Under the pieces are notes generated by a model. That model made no database searches. It was not told where the DNA came from and saw only the letters and a list, made by a program, of their open reading frames with translations. Below are positions 6,695 to 18,812 of a DNA stretch of 64,000 nucleotides, one piece after another. The position numbers and the translations under genes are program-made. The first letter of the stretch is position 1. Every line of letters starts with the position of its first letter. This DNA comes from Gallaecimonas kandeliae (GTDB lineage Bacteria > Pseudomonadota > Gammaproteobacteria > Enterobacterales > Gallaecimonadaceae): positions 3,595,501 to 3,659,500 of the forward strand of contig NZ_CP118480.1 in assembly GCF_030450055.1 (NCBI RefSeq), written 5' to 3'.

Positions 6695-9088
6695 TTATTC
6701 GTAGCGCAGGGCCAGGGCCGGCTTGGCCGAGGCGGCCTTGAGCGCCAGCACTGCCACTGTGGCGCCGGCAAGCAACATCATGGCCGCCGTCGCCAGGGGA
6801 AACCAGAGGGGCTGCAGGCTGATGCGCTCGGCGAAATGGCCCAGCCAATCGTTCATGGCCCACCAGGACAGGGGCCAGGCCAGCAGGCTGCCGGCCAGCA
6901 CCAGCGCCAGGAATTCCCTGCCGATCAGCGCCACCAGTTGACCCCTCGAGGCCCCCAGCACCTTGCGCACCGCTATCTCCTTGGTGCGGCGCTCACAGCT
7001 GAAGGCGGCCAGGCCGAAGAGGCCGACGCAGGTCAGCAATATGGCCAGGCTGCTGAAGGACAGCAGCAGACGCTGCTGGCGGCGCTGTTGGTCGAAGAGG
7101 GCCTGGAACTGGCTGTCCAGGAAACCGATGTCGATCACCTGCCCGGGCAGCAGCCGCTGCAGCTGTACAGTCAGGTTGTCCACCAGGGCCGGCACCTTCC
7201 TGTCTTCGAAGCGGGCCAAGAGCTCCACCGACACCGAATTGGTCAGCCCCAGGGCGAAGAACATGGGTTTGACCGCCTCGGTGTTGGCCCCCAGTTTGAG
7301 GTTTTCCACAACGCCCACCACTTTGCCGTGCTGGTTGTCGCCCAGCAGCCAGTCCTGGCCCAATGCGTCCCTCGGGCTGGCAAAGCCAGCCTGCAGGCTG
7401 GCCTGGCGGTTGATGATCACCGCCAGGCTGTGGCTGTCTTTGTTGTACCAGTCGCCTTGGAAGCGGCGCTCGAAGTCGCGGCCGGCCAGCAGCTTGAGAT
7501 CCAGGGTCTTCACCAGATCGAAACCGGCCCCCACCATGCCCACGAACTCCATCTTTTGGCCGTTGCTGGTGACGGTGCGGAAGATCCGCAGCCCTTCGGT
7601 GGGGTTATGGTCGACTATGGTCCAGTTGCGCACCCCGGACACCTTGTCCAACTGGCCGGCCAGCCGGTCCCCCATTTCGTACAGTTTGGCCGGCAGATCC
7701 TTGGCCACCAGCACCTGGTCCTTGCCATAGCCAAGGGGACGGCTCTGGTTGTACTGGAGCTGGGTGTAGAGGGCGCAGGTGCAGACCAGCAGCCCTATGC
7801 TGATGGCGCTCTGCAGCCACACCAGCCCCTTGCGCAGCCGGATGGAACCCTGGCCGCGGATAAGGTCGCCACTGAGCACCTTGGCCGGGTTGAAGGCCGA
7901 CAGGTAGAAGGCGGGGTAGGCCCCGGCCAGGAGGCCCACCAGCAGCACCAGGGCCGGCAACATCAGCCCCAAGGGGCCGCTGTAATCCAGCACCAGCTGG
8001 CTGTTCATCATCTGGTTGAAGGCCGGCAACGACAGCTCCACCCAGACGCAGGCCAGCAGGGTAGCCAGGGCCGTCAGCAGCACAGACTCGGTGAGGAACT
8101 GGGCCACCAGTTGGCCGCGGCTGGCGCCCAGGGCCTTGCGCACCCCCACTTCCTTGGCGCGCAGGCCGGAGCGGGCCGTGGCCAGGTTGATGAAGTTGAA
8201 GCAGGCCACCAGCAGTATGAAGGCGGCCAGGCCCATGCCCATCCACACCGATTGGGCCGAACCGTTGGTCTTCATCTCCACCAGCTGCTGGGAATGGAGA
8301 TGGATGTCGGTCAGGGGCCGCAGCTTGGCCCGCACTATCTTCTGGCCGTCATAGGCCAGGCCGTTGATGAGGTCGGTGATGCCCTGCTCCAGGGCAGGCA
8401 CCGCCTTGGGATCCGGCACCCTCAAGTAGGTGAAGGAGAAGTTCATGGCCGGGTTGTCCAGCATGCTGTCCAGGCCCCTGGCCCGCATCGAGGCCAGGCC
8501 GGTAACGGCGTCCACGCCCAGGTGGCTGTTCTCGGGCAGATCGGCGAAGACGGCGGCCACCGTCAGGGGCTGGCCCTGCCAGAGCAGTTGGCGCCCCAGG
8601 GGGGATGCCTGGCCGAACAGCCGCTTGGCCTGGCGGCTGGACAGGGCCAGCTTGTTGGGGCTGGCCAGCACCTCGGCCAGGCTGCCCTCCAGGGCGTTGA
8701 AGGCGAAGAAGTCGGTCAGGCGCGGGTCCGCCGCCACAAAGCCGTTAAGGTTGTAGGGCTCAGTGCCCAGGGTGACGGTGTTCATGGGGCTCTGGATATG
8801 GCCCAGTTGGGTGGACGCCGCCACCTGGGGGAAATTGGCCACCAGCTTGTCGGCGAAGACGGGGGAGATCACCGGAACAGATACCCCCATCTCGACGAAT
8901 TCCTGGCTGACCCTGTAGGTCTGGGCGGCCTTGGGCTGCATGCGGTCGAAGCTCAGCTCCTGGCTGACCCAGAGCAGGATCAGCAGGGTGGCGGCCAGGC
9001 CCACCGAGAGGCCGAAGAGGTTCAGGCCCAGGTGCAGCTTCTGCTTGGCCAGGGCCCGGGCGGCGGTGCGCAGGTAATTGTTAAGCAT
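6695..9088 (-). CDS. ABC transporter permease, duplicated FtsX/MacB type
   Basis: 797-residue membrane subunit of an ABC exporter of the MacB/antimicrobial-peptide type. An N-terminal helix (about 20-42) is followed by a large periplasmic MacB-like domain. A first FtsX core includes GVRKALGASRGQLVAQFLTE (about 315-335). A second periplasmic domain and a second FtsX core with IAVRKVLGASRGQLVALIGRE (about 710-730) follow. Such proteins usually act as mechanotransmission exporters rather than classical channels. The start overlaps the ATPase gene end by 8 nt, so ATPase and permease are coupled. The substrate is unknown; peptide or envelope-stress ligands are typical. Confidence 0.88.
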   Translation of the reverse strand: MLNNYLRTAARALAKQKLHLGLNLFGLSVGLAATLLILLWVSQELSFDRMQPKAAQTYRVSQEFVEMGVSVPVISPVFADKLVANFPQVAASTQLGHIQSPMNTVTLGTEPYNLNGFVAADPRLTDFFAFNALEGSLAEVLASPNKLALSSRQAKRLFGQASPLGRQLLWQGQPLTVAAVFADLPENSHLGVDAVTGLASMRARGLDSMLDNPAMNFSFTYLRVPDPKAVPALEQGITDLINGLAYDGQKIVRAKLRPLTDIHLHSQQLVEMKTNGSAQSVWMGMGLAAFILLVACFNFINLATARSGLRAKEVGVRKALGASRGQLVAQFLTESVLLTALATLLACVWVELSLPAFNQMMNSQLVLDYSGPLGLMLPALVLLVGLLAGAYPAFYLSAFNPAKVLSGDLIRGQGSIRLRKGLVWLQSAISIGLLVCTCALYTQLQYNQSRPLGYGKDQVLVAKDLPAKLYEMGDRLAGQLDKVSGVRNWTIVDHNPTEGLRIFRTVTSNGQKMEFVGMVGAGFDLVKTLDLKLLAGRDFERRFQGDWYNKDSHSLAVIINRQASLQAGFASPRDALGQDWLLGDNQHGKVVGVVENLKLGANTEAVKPMFFALGLTNSVSVELLARFEDRKVPALVDNLTVQLQRLLPGQVIDIGFLDSQFQALFDQQRRQQRLLLSFSSLAILLTCVGLFGLAAFSCERRTKEIAVRKVLGASRGQLVALIGREFLALVLAGSLLAWPLSWWAMNDWLGHFAERISLQPLWFPLATAAMMLLAGATVAVLALKAASAKPALALRYE

Positions 9089-9773
9089 AACGTTTCACCT
9101 CGCTGGGCAGGTCCGCCACTATCTGGCCGTCCCGCAGCCGCAATATGCGGGTACCGAAGGCAGCGTGCTCTTCGGAGTGGGTCACCATGACGATGGTGGC
9201 GCCCTGGCGGTTCAGCTCGGCCAGCATGGCCATCACTTCTTCACCGTTGACCGAGTCCAGGTTGCCCGTGGGTTCGTCGGCCAGGATCAGCGCCGGCTCT
9301 ATCACCAGGGCCCTGGCCACCGCCACCCGCTGCTGCTGGCCGCCAGACAGCTGCTGGGGCAGGTGGTCGCGGCGGTGGCTGATGTTCATGCGCTCCAGCA
9401 TGGCCTCCACCCTGGCCTTGCGCTCGGCCCTTGGCAGCTTCTGGTACAGGAGCGGCAGCTCGACGTTCTCAAACACGGACAGCTCGTCGATCAGGTTGAA
9501 GCTTTGGAACACGAAACCCAGCTTGGCCTTGCGCAGGGCCGCCAACTGGCTCTCGCCATAGCCGGCGATGTCCTTGCCCTGGAAGTAGTAATGGCCGCCA
9601 CTGGGGCTGTCCAGCATCCCCAGGGTGTTAAGCAGGGTGGATTTGCCGCAGCCTGAGGGGCCCATGATGGCCACGAATTCACCGGGTTTGACGGTCAGGT
9701 TGATGTCGTTCAGGGCCTGGGTCAGGACACTTTCGGTGCGAAAGACGCGGCTGAGGTTTTCCAGTTTGATCAT
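9081..9773 (-). CDS. ABC transporter ATP-binding subunit, MacB/LolD type
   Basis: 230-residue cytoplasmic ATPase energising the adjacent permease. Walker A is GPSGCGKST (about 38-46), the signature is LSGGQQQRVAVARAL, and Walker B is ALILADEPTGNLDS; a switch histidine follows in MVTHSEEHA. The short length and sequence pattern place it in the LolD/MacB ATPase group. It lies between the adaptor gene (11 nt) and the permease gene (8-nt overlap) in one operon. Confidence 0.93.
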   Translation of the reverse strand: MIKLENLSRVFRTESVLTQALNDINLTVKPGEFVAIMGPSGCGKSTLLNTLGMLDSPSGGHYYFQGKDIAGYGESQLAALRKAKLGFVFQSFNLIDELSVFENVELPLLYQKLPRAERKARVEAMLERMNISHRRDHLPQQLSGGQQQRVAVARALVIEPALILADEPTGNLDSVNGEEVMAMLAELNRQGATIVMVTHSEEHAAFGTRILRLRDGQIVADLPSEVKRYA

Positions 9774-9784
9774 GGTTGCTGTCC

Positions 9785-11035
9785 TTAGTTGAAATGCAAT
9801 ACTGCAGTGTCTTGGAGGTTTTGGTAACCGTTGAGTACCACCTGCTCGCCTTCGGCCAGGCCGGATTTCACTTCCAGCCAGTCACCGCTGCGCTTACCCA
9901 GCACTATGTTGGCCCTGTGGGCGCCCTGGCCGTCGTCGTCCAGGGTGAAGATCCAGTTGCCGCCTGTCTGCTGCAGGAAGGGGCCCTTGGGGATGGCCAG
10001 GGCCAGGCGCTGCGCCTCTTCCAGGCGCAGCTCCAGGTTCAGGGACTGGCCCAGGCGCAACCCTTTTGGCGCCTCGCCTTCGAAACCCAGCTCCACTTCG
10101 AACTGGTTGTTCTCCACCCGGCCAGAGACCTTGGTCACCACCAGGGACAGGGGTTGGCCGTCCTGGCTCGCCAGGGCCTTCATGCCGGGCTGCACCTGAC
10201 TGAGGTAGTACTCGTCCACCAGGGCCTTGACCTTGAAACCGTCGGTGAGATCCAGCTGGCCAAGGCGGCTGCCGGGGGCCTTGGATTCGCCCTGCTCGGC
10301 CTCCAGCACGCTGAGGAAGCCGTCGGCCGGCGCTTTTATGGTGAGGTTCTCCAGGTTCTGGCGGGCCACGGCCAGGTTGCTTTGCAGCTGCTTGCTGCTC
10401 TCCTCCAGCTGCGCCAGCTGCACCTGGCGAATGGCGTCGTTCTGTTGCTGGCGGGCCAACGTCAGCTCCCGCTTCTGGCGGTAGTAGGCCAGGGATTCCT
10501 GGGTCTGTTGGTAGAGATCGTCGGAAACGAAGGCCTTGCGCTTCAGCTCCTGCTGCTGCTTCACCTGGCGTTCCAGGGTCGCTATCTGGTGGTCCAACTC
10601 CAGCAGTTGGCCCTTGAGGTTGAGGCGCTCGGTTTCCATGCTCAGCTGGGTGTTACGCAGGTTGTTGAGCTGCTCCGAGACGTCCGCCTCGCGGCTGATG
10701 ACGCTCAGCTGCAACGCCGAATTGGACAGCTCCACCAAGGGCTGGCCCTTCTTGACCTGGGTGCCGGCCTCCACCAGGCGTTTCTCCACCCGACCGCCCT
10801 CTATGGCGTCCAGGTAGATGGTGCGCCTGGCCTGCACCTGGCCGCGCAGCTGTACCGAGGCACTCAAAGTGCGCCGCTCCACCTTGGCCAGGCGCAGCCC
10901 GGCCTTGTCCAGGGTCAGGCTCTTGCCCTGGTCTTGGGCCGTCATGGCCCAGGCGGTGGCCAGGGCCAGGGGCGCCAGCAGGGCCAGGGGCCAGAAACGG
11001 CGCCATTGGGGGCGGGGGCTGAGCTGTTGGTCCAT
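9785..11035 (-). CDS. Membrane-fusion (HlyD/MacA-type) adaptor protein
   Basis: 416-residue periplasmic adaptor linking the ABC exporter toward the outer membrane. It has one N-terminal helix (about 16-33) and a lipoyl/barrel-sandwich half (VSASVQLRGQVQARRTIYLDAIEGGRV). A long coiled-coil hairpin (about 110-215) is followed by beta-barrel domains. The start is placed at 11035 (MDQQLSP), not at the longest-frame start 11080, because a sigma-54 promoter at 11076-11091 lies over that extension and would put the transcript start near 11064. It is the first gene of the adaptor-ATPase-permease operon. No TolC-type outer-membrane gene is adjacent. Confidence 0.88.
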   Translation of the reverse strand: MDQQLSPRPQWRRFWPLALLAPLALATAWAMTAQDQGKSLTLDKAGLRLAKVERRTLSASVQLRGQVQARRTIYLDAIEGGRVEKRLVEAGTQVKKGQPLVELSNSALQLSVISREADVSEQLNNLRNTQLSMETERLNLKGQLLELDHQIATLERQVKQQQELKRKAFVSDDLYQQTQESLAYYRQKRELTLARQQQNDAIRQVQLAQLEESSKQLQSNLAVARQNLENLTIKAPADGFLSVLEAEQGESKAPGSRLGQLDLTDGFKVKALVDEYYLSQVQPGMKALASQDGQPLSLVVTKVSGRVENNQFEVELGFEGEAPKGLRLGQSLNLELRLEEAQRLALAIPKGPFLQQTGGNWIFTLDDDGQGAHRANIVLGKRSGDWLEVKSGLAEGEQVVLNGYQNLQDTAVLHFN

Positions 11036-11075
11036 CTTGCTTGTCCTGTGTCCGAGAAGTCCTGCCTTTCCCATT

Positions 11076-11091
11076 GCCATTAGCGTGCCAA
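11076..11091 (-). promoter_or_regulatory. Sigma-54 (-24/-12) promoter of the exporter operon
   Basis: Minus-strand TTGGCACG-N4-TGGCA, with the invariant GG (-24) at 11089-11088 and GC (-12) at 11077-11076, exactly 10 nt apart. Transcription would start near 11064, before the adaptor ATG at 11035. The divergent sigma-54 activator and the palindromic sites upstream support it. Confidence 0.85.
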
Positions 11092-11149
11092 CTAAAATTT
11101 CATTGTTTTACAGACGCTTGCGATAGACATCCTCTTGAGGTTCGCCATG

Positions 11150-11192
11150 AGTGTCCGCTGGCGAACAGTGCGACTGTCCGTTATCGGACAGT
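11150..11192. promoter_or_regulatory. Twin palindromic activator-binding sites
   Basis: Two 20-bp palindromes centred 23 bp apart. Site 2 (11173-11192) is perfect: ACTGTCCG-N4-CGGACAGT. Site 1 (11150-11169) is AGTGTCCG-N4-CGAACAGT. They lie about 95 and 120 bp upstream of the predicted sigma-54 transcript start and about 65-110 bp before the regulator start codon. They are therefore the likely binding sites of the adjacent NtrC-class regulator, possibly also used for autoregulation. Confidence 0.75.
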
Positions 11193-11257
11193 TACAAGCG
11201 CTTTATTTAAAAGGGTTTTTGCTTATGATGAGGCCAGGAAGAAGGAGAATGAGCACT

Positions 11258-12581
<1,324 letters not shown>

Positions 12582-12592
<11 letters not shown>

Positions 12593-13889
12593 CCGCATGG
12601 CACTGCGCCTGCTGGCCCTGCAGCTGGGGGCCGGCGTCCTGGTGACCCTGGCCCTGTGGCTGGCCCTCAGCACCCCCTACCGAGCCACGCCCCTGCTGCT
12701 GGCGCTGCTGGCGTTTGGTTGCGGCTGGCTGGCCTGGCGGCAGGGGCAACAGCAACTGGACCGCCAGGGCCAGCTGCTGCGGGCCGCCTTGGCCGGCGAC
12801 CTGCCGGCGGGGGAGCTGGCGGCCCTGGCCGACCCCCTGGTGCAGCAGCGCCTGGACCAGTTGGCCAAGCAGATGCGCCAGAGCCAGCACCGGGAAGAAC
12901 GCCAGGCCCTGTTCCTGGAGGCGGTGCTGGAGCGGCTGGACACGGCGGTGCTGCTGGTGGCAGAGGACGGCGCCCTGGTACGCCACAACAGGGCCTTTCG
13001 CGCCCTGCTGGGCCAGGCGGTGCCGGCCAGCCTGGCCGCCCTGCCGGAAAAGGCCCACAACCTGGCCCGCTTCCTGGCGCAGGCCGGCAGCCAGGACCAG
13101 GCCATGTTGGACTGGGGCGAACAGCAGCTCAAGGTGCAGGTCAGCCGCAACCTGATCCAGGGTCAGGCACTGCAACTGGTGACGATGCAGAACATAGCCC
13201 CCGAGCTGGAACAGCAGCAGCAGCAAGCCTGGCTGCAGATGGTGCAGGTGCTGACCCACGAGATCCGCAACTCCATGGCCCCCATCGCCTCCCTGGCCGA
13301 GTCGGCCCAGGCGCTGGTGGCGGACGGCGAGCTGGAGGCCGAGGACAGACAGGACCTCGGCGAAGCCCTGGCCACCATCAGGCGCCGGGCCAGGGGCCTG
13401 GCCGGTTTCGTGGACGACTTCCAGCAGCTGAGCCGGCTGCCGCCGCCCAAGGTGGCGCCGCTGTCGGTGGCGGACTGGGTGCAGGGGGTGCTGGCGCTGC
13501 ACCGCGAGGAGCTGGCGGGGCTGGAGCTGGCCCTGGAGCTGGCGCCGGCGCTGAATGTCGAGGGGGACAGGGCCCAGTTGGAGCAGCTGCTGATCAACCT
13601 GGTGCGCAACGCCATCCAGGCCCTGGCCAGCCAACCCAAGGCCAGGCTGGCGATCCGCGCCTGGCGGGATCAGGACAGCAGGGTCAGGCTGGTGGTGGCG
13701 GACAACGGCCCTGGGGTGGCGCCTGGCGCCCTCAAGCAGCTGTTCGTGCCCTTCTTCACCACCAAGGTCGGCGGCTCAGGGGTGGGGCTGAGCCTGGCCA
13801 GGCAGATCATGCTGGCCCACGGCGGCCAGATCCGGGCCGAGAGCCCGGCTGAGGGGGGCTTCGCCGTCAGCCTGGCCTTCCCGGCCTAG
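12582..13889 (+). CDS. Membrane sensor histidine kinase, partner of the sigma-54 regulator
   Basis: 435-residue inner-membrane kinase. Two close N-terminal helices (about 9-27 and 32-50) leave almost no periplasmic loop, so it probably senses a signal in the membrane or cytoplasm. A PAS-like segment (about 105-195) comes next. The H-box is LTHEIRNSMAPIASLAES, and the ATPase domain has LINLVRNAIQAL, ADNGPGV and GSGVGLSLARQIM. It begins inside the regulator gene (11-nt overlap), so the pair is translationally coupled. The ligand is unknown; pairing with a MacB-type exporter suggests envelope or peptide stress. Confidence 0.88.
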
Positions 13890-13899
13890 GCATCCCCGA

Positions 13900-15263
<1,364 letters not shown>

Positions 15264-15264
<1 letters not shown>

Positions 15265-16289
15265 CAGCTTTCCTCCATGGGCAGGAAGAGGGAAAAGAGG
15301 GTCCGGCCCGGCCGAGACTCCAGTTCGATGCGGCCACCGTGCAAGGCCACCAGGGACTGGGCTATGGCCAGGCCCATGCCTGAGCCATCGGCCCGGCCCG
15401 TGACCAGGGGATAGAAGAGGGTGTCCTTGAGCTTGTCAGGCACCCCTGGGCCGTCGTCCTCGATGTCGATGCGGGCCACCATGCGGTGGCGGCTGCCCTG
15501 CAATGTCACCCCGGAGGCGACCCGGGAGCGCAATATGACGGTGCCGCTGCTGCCCAGGGCCTGGACGGCATTCTGCACCACGTTGAGCAGCGCCTGCTCT
15601 ATCTGGCCGACGTCCAGCGCCATGTCCGGCAGCGAAGGGTCGTAGTCCCGCACCAGCTTGACCCCTTCGGGCTTCTGCAGGCCGACCAGAGTGCGGACCC
15701 TTTCCAGGATCTGGTGGATGTTGACGGGGCTGCGCTGGGGGCCCTGCTTGGGGCCCAGCAGCCGGTCCACCAGTTGGGTGAGGCGGTCCACCTGGGCCAG
15801 GATGAGGTCGGTGTATTCGCGCTGGGAGGCGGTCAGCTCCAGGGCCAGCAGCTGGGCGGCGCCGCGCAGGCCGCCGAGGGGGTTTTTGATCTCGTGGGCC
15901 AGGCCGCGCAGTATCTCCTGGCTGGCCTGCTGCTGGACCTGGTGGAAGGCGTCCTGGGAGAGGCGCTTGAGCTGGTCTATGGGAGTCAGCTCTATGATGA
16001 GGAAGCGCGCCTCGCCGTCGAGGATGGACACGGCCAGCTCCACGTGCACAGGGCCCAGTTCGCAGTCGGCGTCGATGAAACCCTGGCCTGAGTCCAGGGT
16101 TTCCTGGAAGCGGCCCAGGGTCAGCCTGTCCCCCAGCAATTCCTCCAGGGGATGGCCCTGGCTCTTGAGCCGGGAGACCCCCAACAGGGATTCGGTGGCG
16201 GTGTTGAGGTAGCGGACCCTCAATTGCTCGTCCACCAGCACCACCCCAGTGGTGAGGTTGTCCAGCACCTGCTGTTTATCCAAGGGCAC
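15264..16289 (-). CDS. glnL: Nitrogen regulation sensor kinase NtrB
   Basis: 341-residue cytoplasmic kinase/phosphatase that controls NtrC under PII. It has a PAS domain (about 5-110; GVVLVDEQLRVRYLNTATESLLG), an H-box GLAHEIKNPLGGLRGAAQLL and an ATPase domain with LLNVVQNAVQAL, EDDGPGVP and GSGMGLAIAQSLVALHGG. No transmembrane segment is present, as expected. The start at 16289 is immediately downstream of a perfect NtrC operator, and it overlaps ntrC by 1 nt. Confidence 0.96.
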
Positions 16290-16296
16290 CTCCAGA

Positions 16297-16315
16297 TTGC
16301 ACCAATTTGGTGCAA
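16297..16315. promoter_or_regulatory. NtrC operator at ntrB start
   Basis: Perfect palindrome TTGCACCAATTTGGTGCAA, matching the NtrC consensus TGCACC-N5-GGTGCA. It ends 8 nt before the ntrB start codon on the minus strand. Because it overlaps the place where transcript start and ribosome site should be, repression of ntrBC by NtrC, as at the enteric glnL promoter, is the likely role. Confidence 0.85.
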
Positions 16316-16327
16316 AGCCAGTTTAGG

Positions 16328-16355
16328 GAAAAAAAAGCCCCCTGGCTAGGGGGCT
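16328..16355 (-). terminator. Terminator of the DUF4124 gene
   Basis: Perfect 8-bp stem AGCCCCCT-GGCT-AGGGGGCT with eight A residues on the left, which read as a T-tract on the minus strand. It separates the DUF4124 gene from ntrBC. Confidence 0.88.
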
Positions 16356-16383
16356 CTTTGCTGGCTTTGGGCGGCGCCTTGGC

Positions 16384-16923
16384 TCAGTTGCCGCCCTTGC
16401 GGGCCGGGCTGAGGGCGCTGGCCTTGTGCATGAAGAAGGTGCGCTCCTTGCTCTCGGCGAGGATCTTGTTGTCATGGTCGATGAGCTGGATCTTGAGCTT
16501 GTGCTCTCCGCGCTCTATGTCCTTGAGTTCAAAGGCGGGTATGGTGCGGGCCGGGCCGAAGGGCTGGCCGTCCAGGAAGGGTTGCACCCGCTGGCCCCGC
16601 TCCATGCCGGGGGCCACCTGAACGTCCACCTGCAGCCGGCCTTCGTTGTCCCGCACCGTCTCTTCCTCGCCCGGGCTGGCGATGCTGATGGCCCACTGCA
16701 CGCCGGTGGCGGCCGGCTCTTCCGGCTTGAGCACGTCGGGGTTGGCCTTGGGTATGGCGAACTGCTGTGAATCCTCCACTACCACTTCCTTGGCGTTGAC
16801 ATGGGGTTTGTCCGAATAGTGCACAACCCCCTTCTCGTCCTTCCAGCTGTAGATCTTGGCAGGCTCTGCGGCGCTCAGACTGCCGGCAACGATGGCCAAC
16901 AACAGGCAAAGCAGTGGTCTCAT
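16384..16923 (-). CDS. DUF4124-domain exported protein
   Basis: 179-residue protein with a signal peptide (MRPLLCLLLAIVAGSLSAA). The DUF4124 pattern YSWKDEKGVVHYSDKP is at about residues 25-40, followed by a beta-rich C-terminal half resembling an immunoglobulin-like fold. DUF4124 genes sit between glnA and ntrB in many gammaproteobacteria, but their function is not established. It is transcribed alone, between the glnA terminator and its own terminator. Confidence 0.85.
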   Translation of the reverse strand: MRPLLCLLLAIVAGSLSAAEPAKIYSWKDEKGVVHYSDKPHVNAKEVVVEDSQQFAIPKANPDVLKPEEPAATGVQWAISIASPGEEETVRDNEGRLQVDVQVAPGMERGQRVQPFLDGQPFGPARTIPAFELKDIERGEHKLKIQLIDHDNKILAESKERTFFMHKASALSPARKGGN

Positions 16924-17016
16924 GGTCCTTTCCCTCCGGGTATCTGAGTCCAGCTAAAACCCAGATGGGCTTTTTGTCCATGGCAGAAGCACATTTTGTA
17001 TGCCGGCCCCGGCCAC

Positions 17017-17041
17017 AAAAAAGCCCGCCATAAAGGCGGGC
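17017..17041 (-). terminator. Terminator of glnA
   Basis: GCCCGCC-ATAAA-GGCGGGC hairpin with six A residues on the left side (T-tract on the minus strand), about 30 nt past the glnA stop. Confidence 0.85.
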
Positions 17042-17071
17042 CCAACACGCAAGCAGCTATTGTCGGTGTTG

Positions 17072-18481
17072 TTAAACGCTGTAGTAGAGCTCGAATTCCA
17101 CCGGGTGAGTGGTCATGGCGACACGCTGGGCTTCGGCTTTCTTCAGGCCGATGTAGGCGTCGATGGCCTCGTCGGTGAAGACGCCGCCGCGGGTCAGGAA
17201 CTCACGGTCGCTGTCCAGGCAGGACAGGGCCTCTTCCAGGCTGGCGGCAACGGTGGGGATCTCGGCCGCTTCTTCGGCGGGCAGGTCGTAGAGGTCCTTG
17301 TCCATGGCGTCGCCGGGGTGGATCTTGTTCTGGATACCGTCCAGGCCGGCCATCATCATGGCGGCGAAGGCCAGGTAGGGGTTGGCGGTCGGGTCGGGGA
17401 AGCGCACCTCGATGCGGCGGGCTTTGGGGCTGGCCACGTGGGGGATGCGGATGGAAGCGGAGCGGTTGCGGGCGCTGTAGGCCAGCATGACCGGGGCCTC
17501 GAAGCCGGGCACCAGACGCTTGTAGGAGTTGGTGGAGCCGTTACAGAAGGCGTTCAGGGCCTTGGCGTGCTTGATGATACCGCCGATGTAGTAGAGGGCT
17601 TCTTCGGAGAGGCCGCCGTACTTGTCGCCAGCGAAGATGTTCTTGCCATCTTTGCTCAGGGACTGGTGGCAGTGCATGCCGGAGCCGTTGTCGCCGACGA
17701 TGGGCTTGGGCATGAAAGTGGCTGTCTTGCCGTAGGCGTGGGCGACGTTGTGCACCACGTACTTGTAGATCTGGATCTCGTCGGCCTTGGTGGTCAGGGT
17801 GTTGAAGCGGGTGGCCACTTCGTTCTGGCCGGCGGTAGCCACTTCATGGTGGTGGGCTTCAACGACCAGGCCCATCTCTTCCATCACCATACACATGGCG
17901 GAACGGATGTCCTGGGCGGAGTCGACGGGGGCGACCGGGAAGTAACCACCCTTGGTCATGGGGCGGTGGCCCTTGTTGCCGCCTTCGTATTCACGGCCGG
18001 TGTTCCAGGAGGCTTCGTCGGAGTCGAGCTTGTAGAAGCAGCCGGACATGTCGGCGCCGAAACGGACGTCGTCGAACATGAAGAACTCCGGCTCGGGGCC
18101 GAACAGCACTGTGTCGGCGATGCCGGTGGACTTCAGGTAGGCCTCGGCGCGCTTGGCCACGGAGCGCGGGTCGCGATCATAGCCCTGCATGGTGGCGGGC
18201 TCGAGGATGTCGCAGCGCAGGATCAGGGTGGCCTCTTCGGTGAAGGGGTCCATGACGGCGGTGTTCAGGTCGGGCTTGAGCACCATGTCGGAGTCGTTGA
18301 TGTGTTTCCAGCCGGCGATGGAGGAACCGTCAAACATCTTGCCGTCTTCCAGGAAATCCACGTCCACCTGGTGGTGAGGGATGGAGACGTGCTGCTCCTT
18401 GCCCTTGGTGTCGGTGAAACGCAGGTCGACAAATTTCACTTCGTGTTCTTTGATGAGATCGAGAATGTGCTCAACGGACAT
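17072..18481 (-). CDS. glnA: Glutamine synthetase type I
   Basis: ATP-dependent ligation of ammonia to glutamate; dodecameric cytoplasmic enzyme and main ammonia-assimilation entry point. The 469 residues match the GSI-beta family length. Visible motifs are DGSSIAGW, the metal-site [29 protein letters not shown], the NRSASIRIP glutamate site, and the adenylylation loop DLYDLPAEE containing the target tyrosine. Control by adenylylation is therefore expected. NtrC operators and a sigma-54-like promoter lie upstream. Confidence 0.98.
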   Translation of the reverse strand: MSVEHILDLIKEHEVKFVDLRFTDTKGKEQHVSIPHHQVDVDFLEDGKMFDGSSIAGWKHINDSDMVLKPDLNTAVMDPFTEEATLILRCDILEPATMQGYDRDPRSVAKRAEAYLKSTGIADTVLFGPEPEFFMFDDVRFGADMSGCFYKLDSDEASWNTGREYEGGNKGHRPMTKGGYFPVAPVDSAQDIRSAMCMVMEEMGLVVEAHHHEVATAGQNEVATRFNTLTTKADEIQIYKYVVHNVAHAYGKTATFMPKPIVGDNGSGMHCHQSLSKDGKNIFAGDKYGGLSEEALYYIGGIIKHAKALNAFCNGSTNSYKRLVPGFEAPVMLAYSARNRSASIRIPHVASPKARRIEVRFPDPTANPYLAFAAMMMAGLDGIQNKIHPGDAMDKDLYDLPAEEAAEIPTVAASLEEALSCLDSDREFLTRGGVFTDEAIDAYIGLKKAEAQRVAMTTHPVEFELYYSV

Positions 18482-18540
18482 GGAAAAAAGCCTCCGGTTG
18501 GATGTAGTTGACGCCTGGCTGGGGCATCGATGGCCTCTCT

Positions 18541-18559
18541 GCTACAAATCCCTTGCCAA
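18541..18559 (-). promoter_or_regulatory. Candidate sigma-54 promoter of glnA
   Basis: Minus-strand TTGGCAAGGGATTTGTAGC has GG at -24 and, 10 nt on, GT where the consensus has GC at -12. Position (about 50 nt before the glnA ATG, with NtrC sites about 120 nt upstream) fits a glnAp2-type promoter, but the -12 element is non-consensus. Confidence 0.55.
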
Positions 18560-18621
18560 GTTGCCAATTACTTGTTTTTTAAGAGCAAAATGAGAAAGCC
18601 CCCGGCCAATAGCCCCGGGAC

Positions 18622-18662
18622 TTGCACCATGACGGATCGCAACTTGCACCATGTTGGTGCAA
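18622..18662. promoter_or_regulatory. NtrC enhancer sites between glnA and typA
   Basis: A strong site, TTGCACCATGTTGGTGCAA (18644-18662), matches TGCACC-N5-GGTGCA perfectly. A weaker half-site, TTGCACC at 18622-18628 with an imperfect right arm, is centred about 21 bp away (two helical turns). The strong site also lies about 150 nt upstream of typA. The rest of the 330-nt intergenic space holds no gene that I can see. Confidence 0.82.
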
Positions 18663-18812
18663 ACCGAGATCACAGGTACCGAAATCAGTTTACGCTGGGT
18701 ACTGTTAAAGTCATGTGGCTTGAGTACAATAGCGGCCATTTTTTCATCTGGGGTCCTGTTCATCCCAGAACGGTGCTCATTACTGTGCACTCCCATCACT
18801 CCTGGAAAAGTT

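Noticed and set aside
6836-9190. 784-codon open frame on the plus strand
   Set aside because: Antisense to the FtsX-type permease; Gln/His/Gly-rich translation typical of shadow frames.
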